Positions 35,777 through 44,863 of a DNA stretch of 64,000 nt are shown piece by piece; position 1 is the first letter of the stretch; each line of letters begins with the position of its first letter. The notes below the pieces were generated by a model. The model was given only the letters and a program-made list of their open reading frames with translations. It searched no databases and was not told where the DNA came from. Position numbers and translations under genes: made by a program. Origin of the DNA: Winogradskyella luteola (GTDB taxonomy: Bacteria > Bacteroidota > Bacteroidia > Flavobacteriales > Flavobacteriaceae); the NCBI RefSeq assembly GCF_019203985.1, contig NZ_JAGSPD010000008.1, positions 62,001 through 126,000 on the forward strand, given 5' to 3'.

Positions 35777-38644
35777 CTAATGCGCCTCCAACCAATTTTC
35801 ACCAATATCTAAATCCACATCCAGAGGTACGGAAAGCTTGTGTGCATTTTCCATTTCGGTCTTTATGATTGATTTGAGATGGTCTAATTCTGGTTTATAG
35901 ACATCAAAAACCAATTCGTCATGTACTTGTAGGAGCATTTTGGATTTATAGTTAGAGTCTTCAAGTTTGTTGTGAATATTAATCATGGCAATTTTGATAA
36001 TATCTGCAGCACTACCCTGTATAGGTGCGTTGACAGCATTTCGTTCTGCTGCACCACGTACGACGGCATTGCGGGAGTTGATGTCTTTTAAATAACGCCG
36101 ACGACCTAAAACAGTTTGTACATAACCATTATCTCGGGCAAAATCAACTTGTTTGCTTATGTAAGCTTTTAATTTTGGGTAAGTCTCATAATAGGTGTCA
36201 ATCAATTCTTTAGATTCTGAGCGTGTAAGACTGGTTTGGTTACTTAAACCAAATGCTGAGACACCATAGATAATTCCAAAATTAACTGTTTTGGCATTAC
36301 TACGCTGTTCTCTAGTCACTTCAGCAATAGGCACATTAAATACTTTTGATGCTGTAGAAGCATGAATGTCTTCCCCATTCCTGAAAGCTTCAATCATTGT
36401 TTTCTCTTCACTTAAAGCAGCAATGATGCGTAATTCTATTTGCGAATAATCTGCCGCCAACAGAATATAATCGTCATTTCTTGGTATAAAGGCTTTTCTA
36501 ACTTGACGACCCCGTTCGGTACGTATAGGGATATTCTGTAAGTTTGGGTTGTTACTACTTAAACGACCCGTGGCAGCGACAGTTTGCATATAATCAGTAT
36601 GTACACGCCCTGTGCTTTCTTCAACTTGCAATGGCAGAGCATCAACATATGTACTCTTTAATTTGCTGAGCCCTCTATAGTCTAAAATATCCCGAATGAT
36701 TTTATGATCTTTTGCTAAATAGCTCAATACATCTTCAGCTGTTGAGTATTGACCAGTTTTTGTCTTTTTAGGTTTATCTACCAATTTCATTTTTTCAAAT
36801 AAAACCACACCTAATTGTTTTGGAGAAGCAATATTGAATTCTTCACCAGCAGCTTCGTATATACTTTTTTCGAGGTCAGCGATATCATTATTTAGTTCTT
36901 CCGAAAGCGATCCTAAAAAGTCTTTATCCAAGTTGATTCCTTCTAATTCCATTGTCGCAAGAACACGTAAGAGAGGGACTTCGATCTCGTTAAATAACCT
37001 TTGAGTATTTGCCTCTTGAAGTTCTTTTTCAAAATGCTCCTTAAGTTGTAATGTAATATCTGCGTCCTCTACGGCATATTCTGTTAGTTTGTCTAGAGGA
37101 ACATCTCGCATAGATAGCTGATTCTTTCCTTTTTTACCGATCAATTGTGTAATTGAAACTGGAGTGTAATTTAAATAGGTCTCTGCAAGTACATCCATAT
37201 TATGTCGCATATCGGGATTAATCAAATAATGCGCTAGCATAGTATCAAACAACTTACCTTTAACTGTAATGTTGTACTTAGCTAAAACCTTAATATCGTA
37301 CTTTAAATTCTGACCAATTTTTTCAATAGATTCGTTCTCAAAAAATGGTCTTAATTCTTCGACTAGAGCTTGTGCTTCGTCTCTGTTTTTTGGAAATGGC
37401 AAATAAAAGCCTTTACCAGTTTCCCAAGAAAATGCAATACCGACCAATTCTGCAGTCAAAGGATTGAGGCCTGTTGTTTCAGTATCAAAACATACAGATG
37501 TTTGATTCATTAAGTTTTTTACAAACAATTTCGTAGCCATACCAGAAGCCACACTTTGATAAAAGTGCGATGTAGTTTCTGCTGTTTTACGTGCGAATTC
37601 TGAAACAGTTTCAGAATCTTGGTCGCTGGGTGTAGTCGAGGTACCAAATAAAGAAAACTGACCAGCTCCAGCACTTTTTGAAATTGAAGATGAACTTGCC
37701 TTTGAAGACGACGCTAATTTTTTGGTTGTACTGGAAGTTTCGGTGGTCGAAGCAGTAGCGTCGGCTGAAAAGGTCTTTAAAAAATTATCGGTTAATCTTC
37801 TAAATTCTAAATCTTGAAAAATTTGTTTTACTTTTTCAACATCAGGATGGTCAAGTTCAAAATCCTTAGCATTGAAATCAACAGGTACATCGAGCATAAT
37901 GGTAGCCAGCTTTTTAGACAAAAGACCGAGTTCCCCATTAGCTTCAACTTTTTCTTTCATTTTTCCTTTTAGCTGGTCTGTATTGGCTAGTAGACCTTCC
38001 ATACTGCCAAATTGATGGATAAATTTCTTAGCTGTTTTTTCACCAACACCAGGCAAACCGGGAATGTTGTCGCTAGAATCTCCCATCATACCTAAAAAGT
38101 CAATCACTTGCATTGGTTCTGTGACTTCAAATTTTTTCTGTACCTCAGGAATTCCCCAGGTTTCATAACCACCACCAAATACGGGTCTGTACATAAAAAT
38201 ATTTTTTGTAACCAACTGTGCAAAATCTTTGTCTGGTGTTACCATATAGGTCTTGTAGCCTTCTTTTTCGGCTTGTCTAGAAAGTGTACCAATAACATCA
38301 TCGGCTTCATAACCTTCCTTAACCATAATAGGAATATGCATGGCTTTCAAAATCTCATAGATGTAAGGTATAGCGGTTTTAATACCTTCTGGTGTTTCAT
38401 CACGATTTGCTTTATAGGCATCGTACATTTCTATACGATCCACGCTTCCTCCTTTATCAAAACAAACTGCTAAGTGGTCTGGTCGCTCACGTTTTATAAC
38501 GTCCAATAATGAATTCATAAAGCCCATTATGGCTGAGGTATCTTCACCTTTAGAATTGATTCTCGGGTTTTTTATAAAAGCATAATAGCCACGGAAAATT
38601 AGGGCATAAGCATCAACAAGGAAGAGACGTTTTTGGTCTGACAT
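35777..38644 (-). CDS. polA: DNA polymerase I
   Basis: 955 residues with all three activities. The N-terminal 5'-3' exonuclease (about 1-290) has VDAYALIFRGYYAF and GMMGDSSDNIPGLPGVGEKTA. The proofreading domain (about 360-550) keeps its metal residues: FDTETTGLNP, IGQNLKYDIKVL and YAVEDADITL. The polymerase domain has AATGRLSSNNPNLQNIPIR, LAADYSQIELRI, and LQVHDELVFDV near the end. A Ser/Thr-rich linker of about 50 residues (around 295-345) separates the 5' nuclease from the Klenow part. Single-gene unit. Confidence 0.97.
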   Translation of the reverse strand: MSDQKRLFLVDAYALIFRGYYAFIKNPRINSKGEDTSAIMGFMNSLLDVIKRERPDHLAVCFDKGGSVDRIEMYDAYKANRDETPEGIKTAIPYIYEILKAMHIPIMVKEGYEADDVIGTLSRQAEKEGYKTYMVTPDKDFAQLVTKNIFMYRPVFGGGYETWGIPEVQKKFEVTEPMQVIDFLGMMGDSSDNIPGLPGVGEKTAKKFIHQFGSMEGLLANTDQLKGKMKEKVEANGELGLLSKKLATIMLDVPVDFNAKDFELDHPDVEKVKQIFQDLEFRRLTDNFLKTFSADATASTTETSSTTKKLASSSKASSSSISKSAGAGQFSLFGTSTTPSDQDSETVSEFARKTAETTSHFYQSVASGMATKLFVKNLMNQTSVCFDTETTGLNPLTAELVGIAFSWETGKGFYLPFPKNRDEAQALVEELRPFFENESIEKIGQNLKYDIKVLAKYNITVKGKLFDTMLAHYLINPDMRHNMDVLAETYLNYTPVSITQLIGKKGKNQLSMRDVPLDKLTEYAVEDADITLQLKEHFEKELQEANTQRLFNEIEVPLLRVLATMELEGINLDKDFLGSLSEELNNDIADLEKSIYEAAGEEFNIASPKQLGVVLFEKMKLVDKPKKTKTGQYSTAEDVLSYLAKDHKIIRDILDYRGLSKLKSTYVDALPLQVEESTGRVHTDYMQTVAATGRLSSNNPNLQNIPIRTERGRQVRKAFIPRNDDYILLAADYSQIELRIIAALSEEKTMIEAFRNGEDIHASTASKVFNVPIAEVTREQRSNAKTVNFGIIYGVSAFGLSNQTSLTRSESKELIDTYYETYPKLKAYISKQVDFARDNGYVQTVLGRRRYLKDINSRNAVVRGAAERNAVNAPIQGSAADIIKIAMINIHNKLEDSNYKSKMLLQVHDELVFDVYKPELDHLKSIIKTEMENAHKLSVPLDVDLDIGENWLEAH

Positions 38645-38829
38645 GGAATTAAATTTTGAAGTCTATAAAACTACAAAAACTAAAGTGTTTATTTAAAAAG
38701 CAATTTGTAATTTTCCAAAATCAATTTTTAAGTGTGAAAGCCCATAATGAGCATTAGGCAGATGATGCCTAATATGAAATGACATATTTAAATGACTAAA
38801 AAAGCAGATTATCACAAAAATTTAAATAA

Positions 38830-39759
38830 ATGAAAACATATGCAATAGCAATCCATGGTGGTGCAGGAACTTTAGTAAAAGGTATGATGACACCAGCGTT
38901 AGAAGCAAACTATAAACGGGCTTTAAAAAATGCTTTAGATGCCGGTTATAAAAATTTGGAAGATGGTAAATCTGCTATTGAAGCTGTTGAAATTGCTGTA
39001 AAGCTATTGGAAGATTCGCATTTATTTAACGCAGGAAAAGGCTCTGTCTTCACTGCTGAAGGCACTCACGAAATGGATGCGGCTATAATGGATGGCAAGA
39101 CCTTAAATGCAGGAGCGGTTTCATTAATCAAAGGAATTAAGAACCCTATCTCACTGGCGAGAGATGTGATGGAAAAAAGTGAGCACGTATTTTTGGCAGG
39201 AGACGGAGCTATGCAGTTTGCTAAGCAGTTGAATTATAAGCGAGAGGATGCTAATTATTTTTATGATGAATTTCGCCATAAGCAATGGTTGGAAATAAAG
39301 GATACAGATAGTTTTCAATTAGATCACTCAACTAAGAAAGATTCAAAATTTGGGACTGTTGGTGCAGTAGCTTGCGACCAATATGGCAATATTGCAGCCG
39401 CTACATCAACAGGTGGCATGACGAATAAAAAGTGGGGGCGAGTTGGGGATTCGCCAATGATAGGATCCGGAAATTATGCTAACAATAAAACTTGTGCTGT
39501 AAGTTGTACAGGAAGTGGTGAGTTCTTTATCAGAGGTGTGGTGGCTTACGATGTATCTTGTCTAATGGAGCATAAGGAAATGAGTTTAGAAGCGGCTTCA
39601 AAAGAAGTTATCTATAAGCGTATCTTAGAAATAAATGGCGATGGAGGATTGATCGCTGTAGATGCTGAGGGAAATATTGCCATGCCATTTAACACCGAAG
39701 GTATGTACAGAGCTTGTAAATCTTCAAATGGAAAAGAGGATATTTCAATTTACAAATAG
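38830..39759 (+). CDS. Isoaspartyl peptidase / L-asparaginase (Ntn-hydrolase)
   Basis: 309 residues, plant-type asparaginase family, no signal peptide. It starts AIAIHGGAGTLVKG; the autocleavage site is GTVGAVACD (Thr nucleophile near residue 177), with TSTGGMTNKKWGRVGDSPMIGSGNYA downstream and ISCTGSGE-like oxyanion residues. It hydrolyses isoaspartyl dipeptides, including the beta-Asp-Arg released by cyanophycinase. The nearby cyanophycinase and cyanophycin synthetase genes make that role likely. It shares a stop-start overlap (TAGTG) with the next gene. Confidence 0.94.
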   Translation: MKTYAIAIHGGAGTLVKGMMTPALEANYKRALKNALDAGYKNLEDGKSAIEAVEIAVKLLEDSHLFNAGKGSVFTAEGTHEMDAAIMDGKTLNAGAVSLIKGIKNPISLARDVMEKSEHVFLAGDGAMQFAKQLNYKREDANYFYDEFRHKQWLEIKDTDSFQLDHSTKKDSKFGTVGAVACDQYGNIAAATSTGGMTNKKWGRVGDSPMIGSGNYANNKTCAVSCTGSGEFFIRGVVAYDVSCLMEHKEMSLEAASKEVIYKRILEINGDGGLIAVDAEGNIAMPFNTEGMYRACKSSNGKEDISIYK

Positions 39760-40580
39760 TGGAAGTTCGGCATTTGGGTAATACTGATTTTAATGTGATT
39801 ATGGAATGCTTTCTTTCAGCATTCGAGAATTATTTTGTAAAAATGCCAACAGATTATCATTTTTATCACAAACGCTGGAAAGCTGCCGGTGTAAGATATG
39901 ATTTGTCCTACGGGATGTTTGATAGTAACAAATTGGTGGGTTTCATTATCAATGCTATTGGTCAACGCCAAGATGACTTAACAGCCTATAATTCTGGCAC
40001 AGGAATTATCCCAGAGTATAGGGGACAACGTATTGTAAAGTCTATTTATAATTATGCTATTCCTCAATTAGTTAAAAACGGCGTTACAAAATGCCAACTC
40101 GAAGTTATTACCAAAAATGAAAAAGCTATAAAGTCTTATCAAGGCATAGGGTTCAAAATCTGTAAACGTTATAAGTGTTATAAAGGAACGCTTTCAACCG
40201 ACAACAAGAAAGGTTTTGTTTTAAACAAATTTTCTTACAAGGCTGTGGATTGGGATGCGTTTCCAAATCAAGATTTGTATTCTTGGGATAATCAAAAAGA
40301 GAGTTTGGTACAGGCAAATTATGAGTGCTATCAAGTACAAGTTGAAGGTCAATTACAATCGTATTTTATAATGGATTCCCAAAGTGGCTATATTGCTCAG
40401 TTTGAAGTTTTAGAGGATTCAGTTTCTCAATGGCAAAATCTATTTTCAGCGATACAATCCATAAATCAAGATGTAAGAATCAATAATATTGATAACCGAT
40501 TGACCAATAAAATTAGAGCGGTTAAAGCAGCTGGGCTAGAAAGTACAATCGACCAGTTTGAGATGGAATTATATCTTTAA
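39759..40580 (+). CDS. GNAT family N-acetyltransferase
   Basis: 273 residues beginning at a GTG that overlaps the preceding stop by one base. The acetyl-CoA-binding motif A is visible as GTGIIPEYRGQRIVKSIYNYA near residue 85, followed by CQLEVITKNEKAIKSYQGIGF (motif B). An additional ~120-residue C-terminal domain follows without recognisable motifs. The acceptor is unknown. Tight coupling to the isoaspartyl peptidase hints at acting on a dipeptide or amino acid, which is inference only. Confidence 0.88.
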   Translation: MEVRHLGNTDFNVIMECFLSAFENYFVKMPTDYHFYHKRWKAAGVRYDLSYGMFDSNKLVGFIINAIGQRQDDLTAYNSGTGIIPEYRGQRIVKSIYNYAIPQLVKNGVTKCQLEVITKNEKAIKSYQGIGFKICKRYKCYKGTLSTDNKKGFVLNKFSYKAVDWDAFPNQDLYSWDNQKESLVQANYECYQVQVEGQLQSYFIMDSQSGYIAQFEVLEDSVSQWQNLFSAIQSINQDVRINNIDNRLTNKIRAVKAAGLESTIDQFEMELYL

Positions 40581-40673
40581 TGGTATAAAATCCTTATTGA
40601 CTTATCTTCATATTAAAAATAAAACAGGTAAATTCTTTCCTTTTTAAAACATATCTGATAAGATAAAAAGGCT

Positions 40674-41534
40674 TCAAATAAAAGGAGCTTCAATTGGTAG
40701 AACTTCAACTTTCTTCTTTTTAATATTAAAGCGGTCACCATTAGATAAGATATGTGTTCTTAAATTGGTTAAAGACATTGGTGTGCCTTCTTTCAAAATT
40801 TTATGATTGTTATGCTTTATTTTTCTGCCATCAAAAACAATCACCATTCCAGAGCCAATGACCTCAAAAGTATTATTCTTAATAATTAATCCGGTATCTT
40901 CAGCTAAACCCAATCCCACTAGATTTGGGAATTTAGCAACAGCTTCGGAAACTCTACCGAAACGACCACGTCTAATAAAGTGAGTGTCAATTATTAATTC
41001 AGGAATAAGACTTAGACCTTTGTATATTTTTACAGCACCTTTGACGAAAGATTCGGAAGCACTTCCGCCAGCAATCATTTCATTAGCCATGGCCATAGCG
41101 CCAGCGCTTGTGCCAGCAATTACGAAGCCTTTTTCGTTTTTATAGCGTTCGGCCAAAATACGATGAATGCTTGTGCCTCCGATTTTGTCTGCAATTTTAG
41201 ATTGGTCTCCACCAGAGAACATTACACAATCAGCATGTTTAATTAAAGAAATGGCTTTCTCAGTTTCAGAATCTTCCTTAGACCGAATATCTAAAACTTC
41301 AACATTTTCACAACCTAAAGTGGAAAATGCAATCAAATAATTTTCACCAACTTCAACAGGAATACTCGATGCGGTAGGTATAACTACAATATTGGCATCA
41401 ATACCACCAGCTTCCCTAACTACGTGAAATAGAATGCCTTCCTCAATAAACTCAAGTGTGTACATTTCATCTGCTTCAATACCTTTATCTTCATTTCCGC
41501 CGATCGGTATTAAAGTACCCTTAGCCTTCTGCAT
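40674..41534 (-). CDS. cphB: Cyanophycinase
   Basis: 286 residues, peptidase family S51. Motifs: GTLIPIGGNEDKG at the start, VVIPTASSIP, VMFSGGDQSKIADKIGGT, and FVIAGTSAGAMAMANEM with the Ser nucleophile near residue 147. DTHFIRRGRFGR supplies the His. No signal peptide, so it should degrade intracellular cyanophycin to beta-Asp-Arg dipeptides. It is divergent from cphA, sharing a 91-bp intergenic region. Confidence 0.95.
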   Translation of the reverse strand: MQKAKGTLIPIGGNEDKGIEADEMYTLEFIEEGILFHVVREAGGIDANIVVIPTASSIPVEVGENYLIAFSTLGCENVEVLDIRSKEDSETEKAISLIKHADCVMFSGGDQSKIADKIGGTSIHRILAERYKNEKGFVIAGTSAGAMAMANEMIAGGSASESFVKGAVKIYKGLSLIPELIIDTHFIRRGRFGRVSEAVAKFPNLVGLGLAEDTGLIIKNNTFEVIGSGMVIVFDGRKIKHNNHKILKEGTPMSLTNLRTHILSNGDRFNIKKKKVEVLPIEAPFI

Positions 41535-41625
41535 AATTTTAATCTAAAATATTGCGTAAAAATAACCCAAATTTTTTATTGAAAAATACTATATTTATAA
41601 TCTTTCACTAACAAAACCAACTACA

Positions 41626-44265
41626 ATGGAGATAAGAAGTATAAACGCTATGCGAGGACCAAATTATTGGTCTATTAGAAGACATAAGTTAATTGTAATG
41701 GTATTAGACCTTCAGGAAATGGAGGAATTGCCATCTAATAAAATAGAGGGTTTCCCTAAACGATTAAAAGCTATGTTTCCTTCAATGTATTCTCATCGCT
41801 GTTCAGAAGGTTGTGAAGGCGGCTTTTTTATGCGTGTTGATGATGGAACTTGGATGGGACATGTAATTGAGCATATTGCCTTAGAGATTCAAACACTTGC
41901 GGGAATGGATACAGGGTTTGGACGCACACGGGGCTATGGAGAAGAAGGGGTTTATAATGTTGTGTTTTCTTACATGGAAGAATCCGTTGGTCGTTATGCC
42001 GCTAAGGCCGCTGTTAGGATTTGTGAAGCTTTAATTGCTGGAGAGGATTATGACTTGGCAGAAGATATTCAGGAAATGCGTGAGCTTCGTGAGGCTGATC
42101 GCTTAGGTCCAAGTACGGGTTCAATTGTTGAGGAAGCAGAAGCTAGGGGTATTCCTTGGATTCGATTAAATAAGTATTCGCTGTGTCAGTTGGGTTATGG
42201 GGCCAATCAAAAACGAATTCAAGCAACAGTTACTTCAGAAACGTCATCTATTGGTGTTGAGCTTGCTTGTGATAAAGAAGATACAAAATATCTTTTAGAA
42301 CAAGCTGAGGTAGAAGTACCCAGAGGAGATATTATTCGTCGCGAGCGAAGTTTAGAAGAAGCCTGTCGTTATGTTGGTTACCCGTTAGTGATTAAGCCTA
42401 TCGATGGAAATCATGGTAGAGGTATTACAGTAGATATTCGGAATTATGATGATGCTCTAGTCGCTTTTAGGCATGCTAAAGAAAGCTCTCGAAGCGGGGC
42501 TATTATTGTTGAGAAGTTCATCGTTGGAGAAGACTATAGATTATTGGTAATTAATAATAAGCTGGTAGCTGCGGCTTTACGTTCACCAGCGCATGTAGTA
42601 GGTGATGGAAAATCGACAATACAGGAATTAATTGATGAAGTAAATAAAGATCCGCGTCGTGGTTACGGTCATGAAAAAGTATTGACACAGATTTCAGTTA
42701 ATGAATTAACCCAAACTATTATTAAGGATGCAGGATATACTTTAGACTCTGTATTGGCTGATGGCGAAAAGCTAATCTTAAAAGATACCGCTAATTTGAG
42801 TACAGGCGGAACAGCAGAGGATGTTACAGATATTGTGCACCCTGCGAATGTGAGTATGGCAGAGCGTATTTCAAAAATTATTGACTTGGATATTTGTGGT
42901 ATTGACGTTATGACTACAGATATTTCTAAACCTTTATCTGAAACAGGCGGTGCAGTTTTAGAAGTCAATGCAGGTCCAGGATTTAGAATGCACTTAGCAC
43001 CAACCACAGGTTTGCCCCGTAATGTAGCAGCACCTGTTATCGATAAATTATTTCCTGTAAAGGGTGATACAGGACGTATTCCTATTGTAGCTATCACTGG
43101 TACCAACGGAAAAACAACCACGTCTCGCTTAATTTCCCATATTGCAAAAATGAAAGGCTATCGTGTAGGCTATACGACGAGTGATGGTGTTTATATTCAG
43201 AATAGATTATTGATGACTGGGGATTGTACGGGACCTGCAAGTGCAGAATTTGTACTTAAAGATCCTACAGTTAATTTTGCTGTTTTAGAATGTGCACGAG
43301 GAGGTCTTTTAAGAGCAGGATTAGGATTTAAAAAATGTGATGTTGCTGTTGTTACTAATGTAGCTGCAGATCATTTAGGTCTAAAAGGAATCCACACAGT
43401 AGACCAATTGGCTAAAGTAAAAGGTGTGGTGCCAGAAACAGTTCTACCAGATGGTTATGCCATTTTAAACGCAGACGATGATTTAGTTTACGATATGCGT
43501 AGAAGTGTAGATTGTAATGTAGCACTTTTTTCAATGGACGAAAACAATCCAAGAATAAAAGCCTTGCAACGTTTGCATGGAATTACAGCAGTTTACGAAA
43601 ATGGCTATGTTACTATATGTAGAGGCGAGTGGAAAATGCGAATTATGAAGGCTGAGAACATTCCATTGACCTATGGCGGTAAAGCAAAATTTATGATTCA
43701 GAATGTATTAGCAGGAATTTTAGCTGCTCACGTTCAAGGTATAAGCATTGAGGATATGAAAGCTGGTTTAGAAACCTTCATCCCTTCTGCTTCGCAAACA
43801 CCAGGGAGATTAAATCTATTTAAGTTCAATAACTTTAATATTTTGCTAGACTATGCGCATAATGCCGCAGGAATGCGAGCACTTCAGAAATTTACTGATG
43901 AGTTAGAGGCCACAGTTAAAGTTGGTATTATTGCGGGTATTGGAGATCGACGTGTAGAAGATAATAATGAAATGGGTAGTATTGCGGCTGAAATGTTTGA
44001 CGAAATTATCATTCGACAAGACAAACGTTTACGTGGCAAAACAGAAGAAGAACTTATTAAGATGTTAGATGATGGTATTAAGATGAGAGATCCTAACAAG
44101 AAGACTACCATAATTCCATCAGAAAAAGAAGCCATTAAATATGCCGTAAAAAATGCCGTAAAGGGCTCACTGATTATTCTTTGTAGTGATGTAATACCAG
44201 ATGCACTAAATTTGGTTAAAGAACTCAAGGAAAAAGAATCTAAAGGAGAGTTAAATCTCGTATAA
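41626..44265 (+). CDS. cphA: Cyanophycin synthetase
   Basis: 879 residues, full length. N-terminal domain (about 1-160; GHVIEHIALEIQTLAGMDTGFGRTR), ATP-grasp domain (about 210-470; PLVIKPIDGNHGRGITVD, GIDVMTTD, LEVNAGPGFRMHL), and Mur-ligase-like domain (about 485-879; AITGTNGKTTTSRLISH P-loop, LECARGGLLRAGLGF, LLDYAHNAAGMRAL). It builds the aspartate-arginine storage polymer without a ribosome. Divergent from cphB and followed by a good terminator. A near -7 box (TATATTTA, 41590-41597) upstream has one mismatch. Confidence 0.97.
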   Translation: MEIRSINAMRGPNYWSIRRHKLIVMVLDLQEMEELPSNKIEGFPKRLKAMFPSMYSHRCSEGCEGGFFMRVDDGTWMGHVIEHIALEIQTLAGMDTGFGRTRGYGEEGVYNVVFSYMEESVGRYAAKAAVRICEALIAGEDYDLAEDIQEMRELREADRLGPSTGSIVEEAEARGIPWIRLNKYSLCQLGYGANQKRIQATVTSETSSIGVELACDKEDTKYLLEQAEVEVPRGDIIRRERSLEEACRYVGYPLVIKPIDGNHGRGITVDIRNYDDALVAFRHAKESSRSGAIIVEKFIVGEDYRLLVINNKLVAAALRSPAHVVGDGKSTIQELIDEVNKDPRRGYGHEKVLTQISVNELTQTIIKDAGYTLDSVLADGEKLILKDTANLSTGGTAEDVTDIVHPANVSMAERISKIIDLDICGIDVMTTDISKPLSETGGAVLEVNAGPGFRMHLAPTTGLPRNVAAPVIDKLFPVKGDTGRIPIVAITGTNGKTTTSRLISHIAKMKGYRVGYTTSDGVYIQNRLLMTGDCTGPASAEFVLKDPTVNFAVLECARGGLLRAGLGFKKCDVAVVTNVAADHLGLKGIHTVDQLAKVKGVVPETVLPDGYAILNADDDLVYDMRRSVDCNVALFSMDENNPRIKALQRLHGITAVYENGYVTICRGEWKMRIMKAENIPLTYGGKAKFMIQNVLAGILAAHVQGISIEDMKAGLETFIPSASQTPGRLNLFKFNNFNILLDYAHNAAGMRALQKFTDELEATVKVGIIAGIGDRRVEDNNEMGSIAAEMFDEIIIRQDKRLRGKTEEELIKMLDDGIKMRDPNKKTTIIPSEKEAIKYAVKNAVKGSLIILCSDVIPDALNLVKELKEKESKGELNLV

Positions 44266-44275
44266 TTGAAAAAAC

Positions 44276-44307
44276 AAAAAAGCCGAAACAAACGTTTTCG
44301 GCTTTTT
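44276..44307. terminator. Terminator after cphA, usable in both directions
   Basis: AAAAAGCCGAAA (44276-44287) pairs with TTTCGGCTTTTT (44296-44307), between convergent cphA and the small secreted protein gene. Confidence 0.88.
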
Positions 44308-44328
44308 AAATGGTTAATAGCATATTGA

Positions 44329-44589
44329 TTAGCAAAGTTTTTTAGTCTTTACTTTAATTTGTAAGCTCTTCCTGTAAGCTTTAATACTTATAATTTCGTT
44401 ACTTTTCTTACGGTTGATTTTTAAAACTTTAGCCTTAACTTTAGCAGAAATAATAGTTCTTTTAGCTTCTGGCTTTTCAGCTTTAACAGTTTCAACGAGT
44501 TCAGTTTCAACATTACTCACAACATCTTGTTGAGCATATCCTGCTATAGACATTGTTAAGAATAATAATATGACTAAACCTTTTTTCAT
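44329..44589 (-). CDS. Small secreted basic protein, unknown
   Basis: 86 residues: signal peptide MKKGLVILLFLTMSIAGYAQ, then a short acidic stretch (VETELVETVKAEKPE) and a strongly basic C-terminal half (KVKAKVLKINRKKSN, KVKTKKLC) ending in a cysteine. I recognise no family. The mature charge pattern resembles small periplasmic or surface basic proteins, but nothing more can be said. It has a shared terminator with cphA. Confidence 0.65.
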   Translation of the reverse strand: MKKGLVILLFLTMSIAGYAQQDVVSNVETELVETVKAEKPEAKRTIISAKVKAKVLKINRKKSNEIISIKAYRKSLQIKVKTKKLC

Positions 44590-44710
44590 AATTGTTAAAT
44601 CGTTTTTTGTTTTAACTTCGGTTCAAAGAAACGGTAGATATTTAGTGTGCGTAAAATTTTTGGACGAAACAAGGCGATAATTAGATAACTGACATCTGCT
44701 AGTAAAAAAC

Positions 44711-44827
44711 ATCGACGAAATACACAAAATGAACTCGTAGCCTTTTAAAATCAGTATTTTTATAGATGAAAAAACTTAAGATTTAGATCAAATGAAGCCG
44801 TTTACCAATAATATCGATGAAATGCAC
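44711..44827 (+). promoter_or_regulatory. Upstream region of the aldehyde dehydrogenase gene with a repeated 15-bp motif
   Basis: ATCGACGAAATACAC (44711-44725) and ATCGATGAAATGCAC (44813-44827) differ at two positions. The core GATGAAATGCA is the reverse complement of TGCATTTCATC found twice upstream of the small RNA unit near 15.9 kb. CCGTTTACC (44798-44806) equals one half-site of the LytTR-type arrays but has no phased partner. The rest of 44590-44863 holds no gene. Confidence 0.4.
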
Positions 44828-44863
44828 CGTATGGGTATAATTTTATAAAAAATAAGTATATAG

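Noticed and set aside
41626..44265. MurE/MurC-like ligase
   Set aside because: The Mur-type domain is only the C-terminal half; the ATP-grasp domain before it and the adjacent cyanophycinase define cyanophycin synthetase.
44798..44806. CCGTTTACC as a functional LytTR site before the aldehyde dehydrogenase gene
   Set aside because: No partner half-site at 21 bp on either side; one 9-mer is expected by chance.
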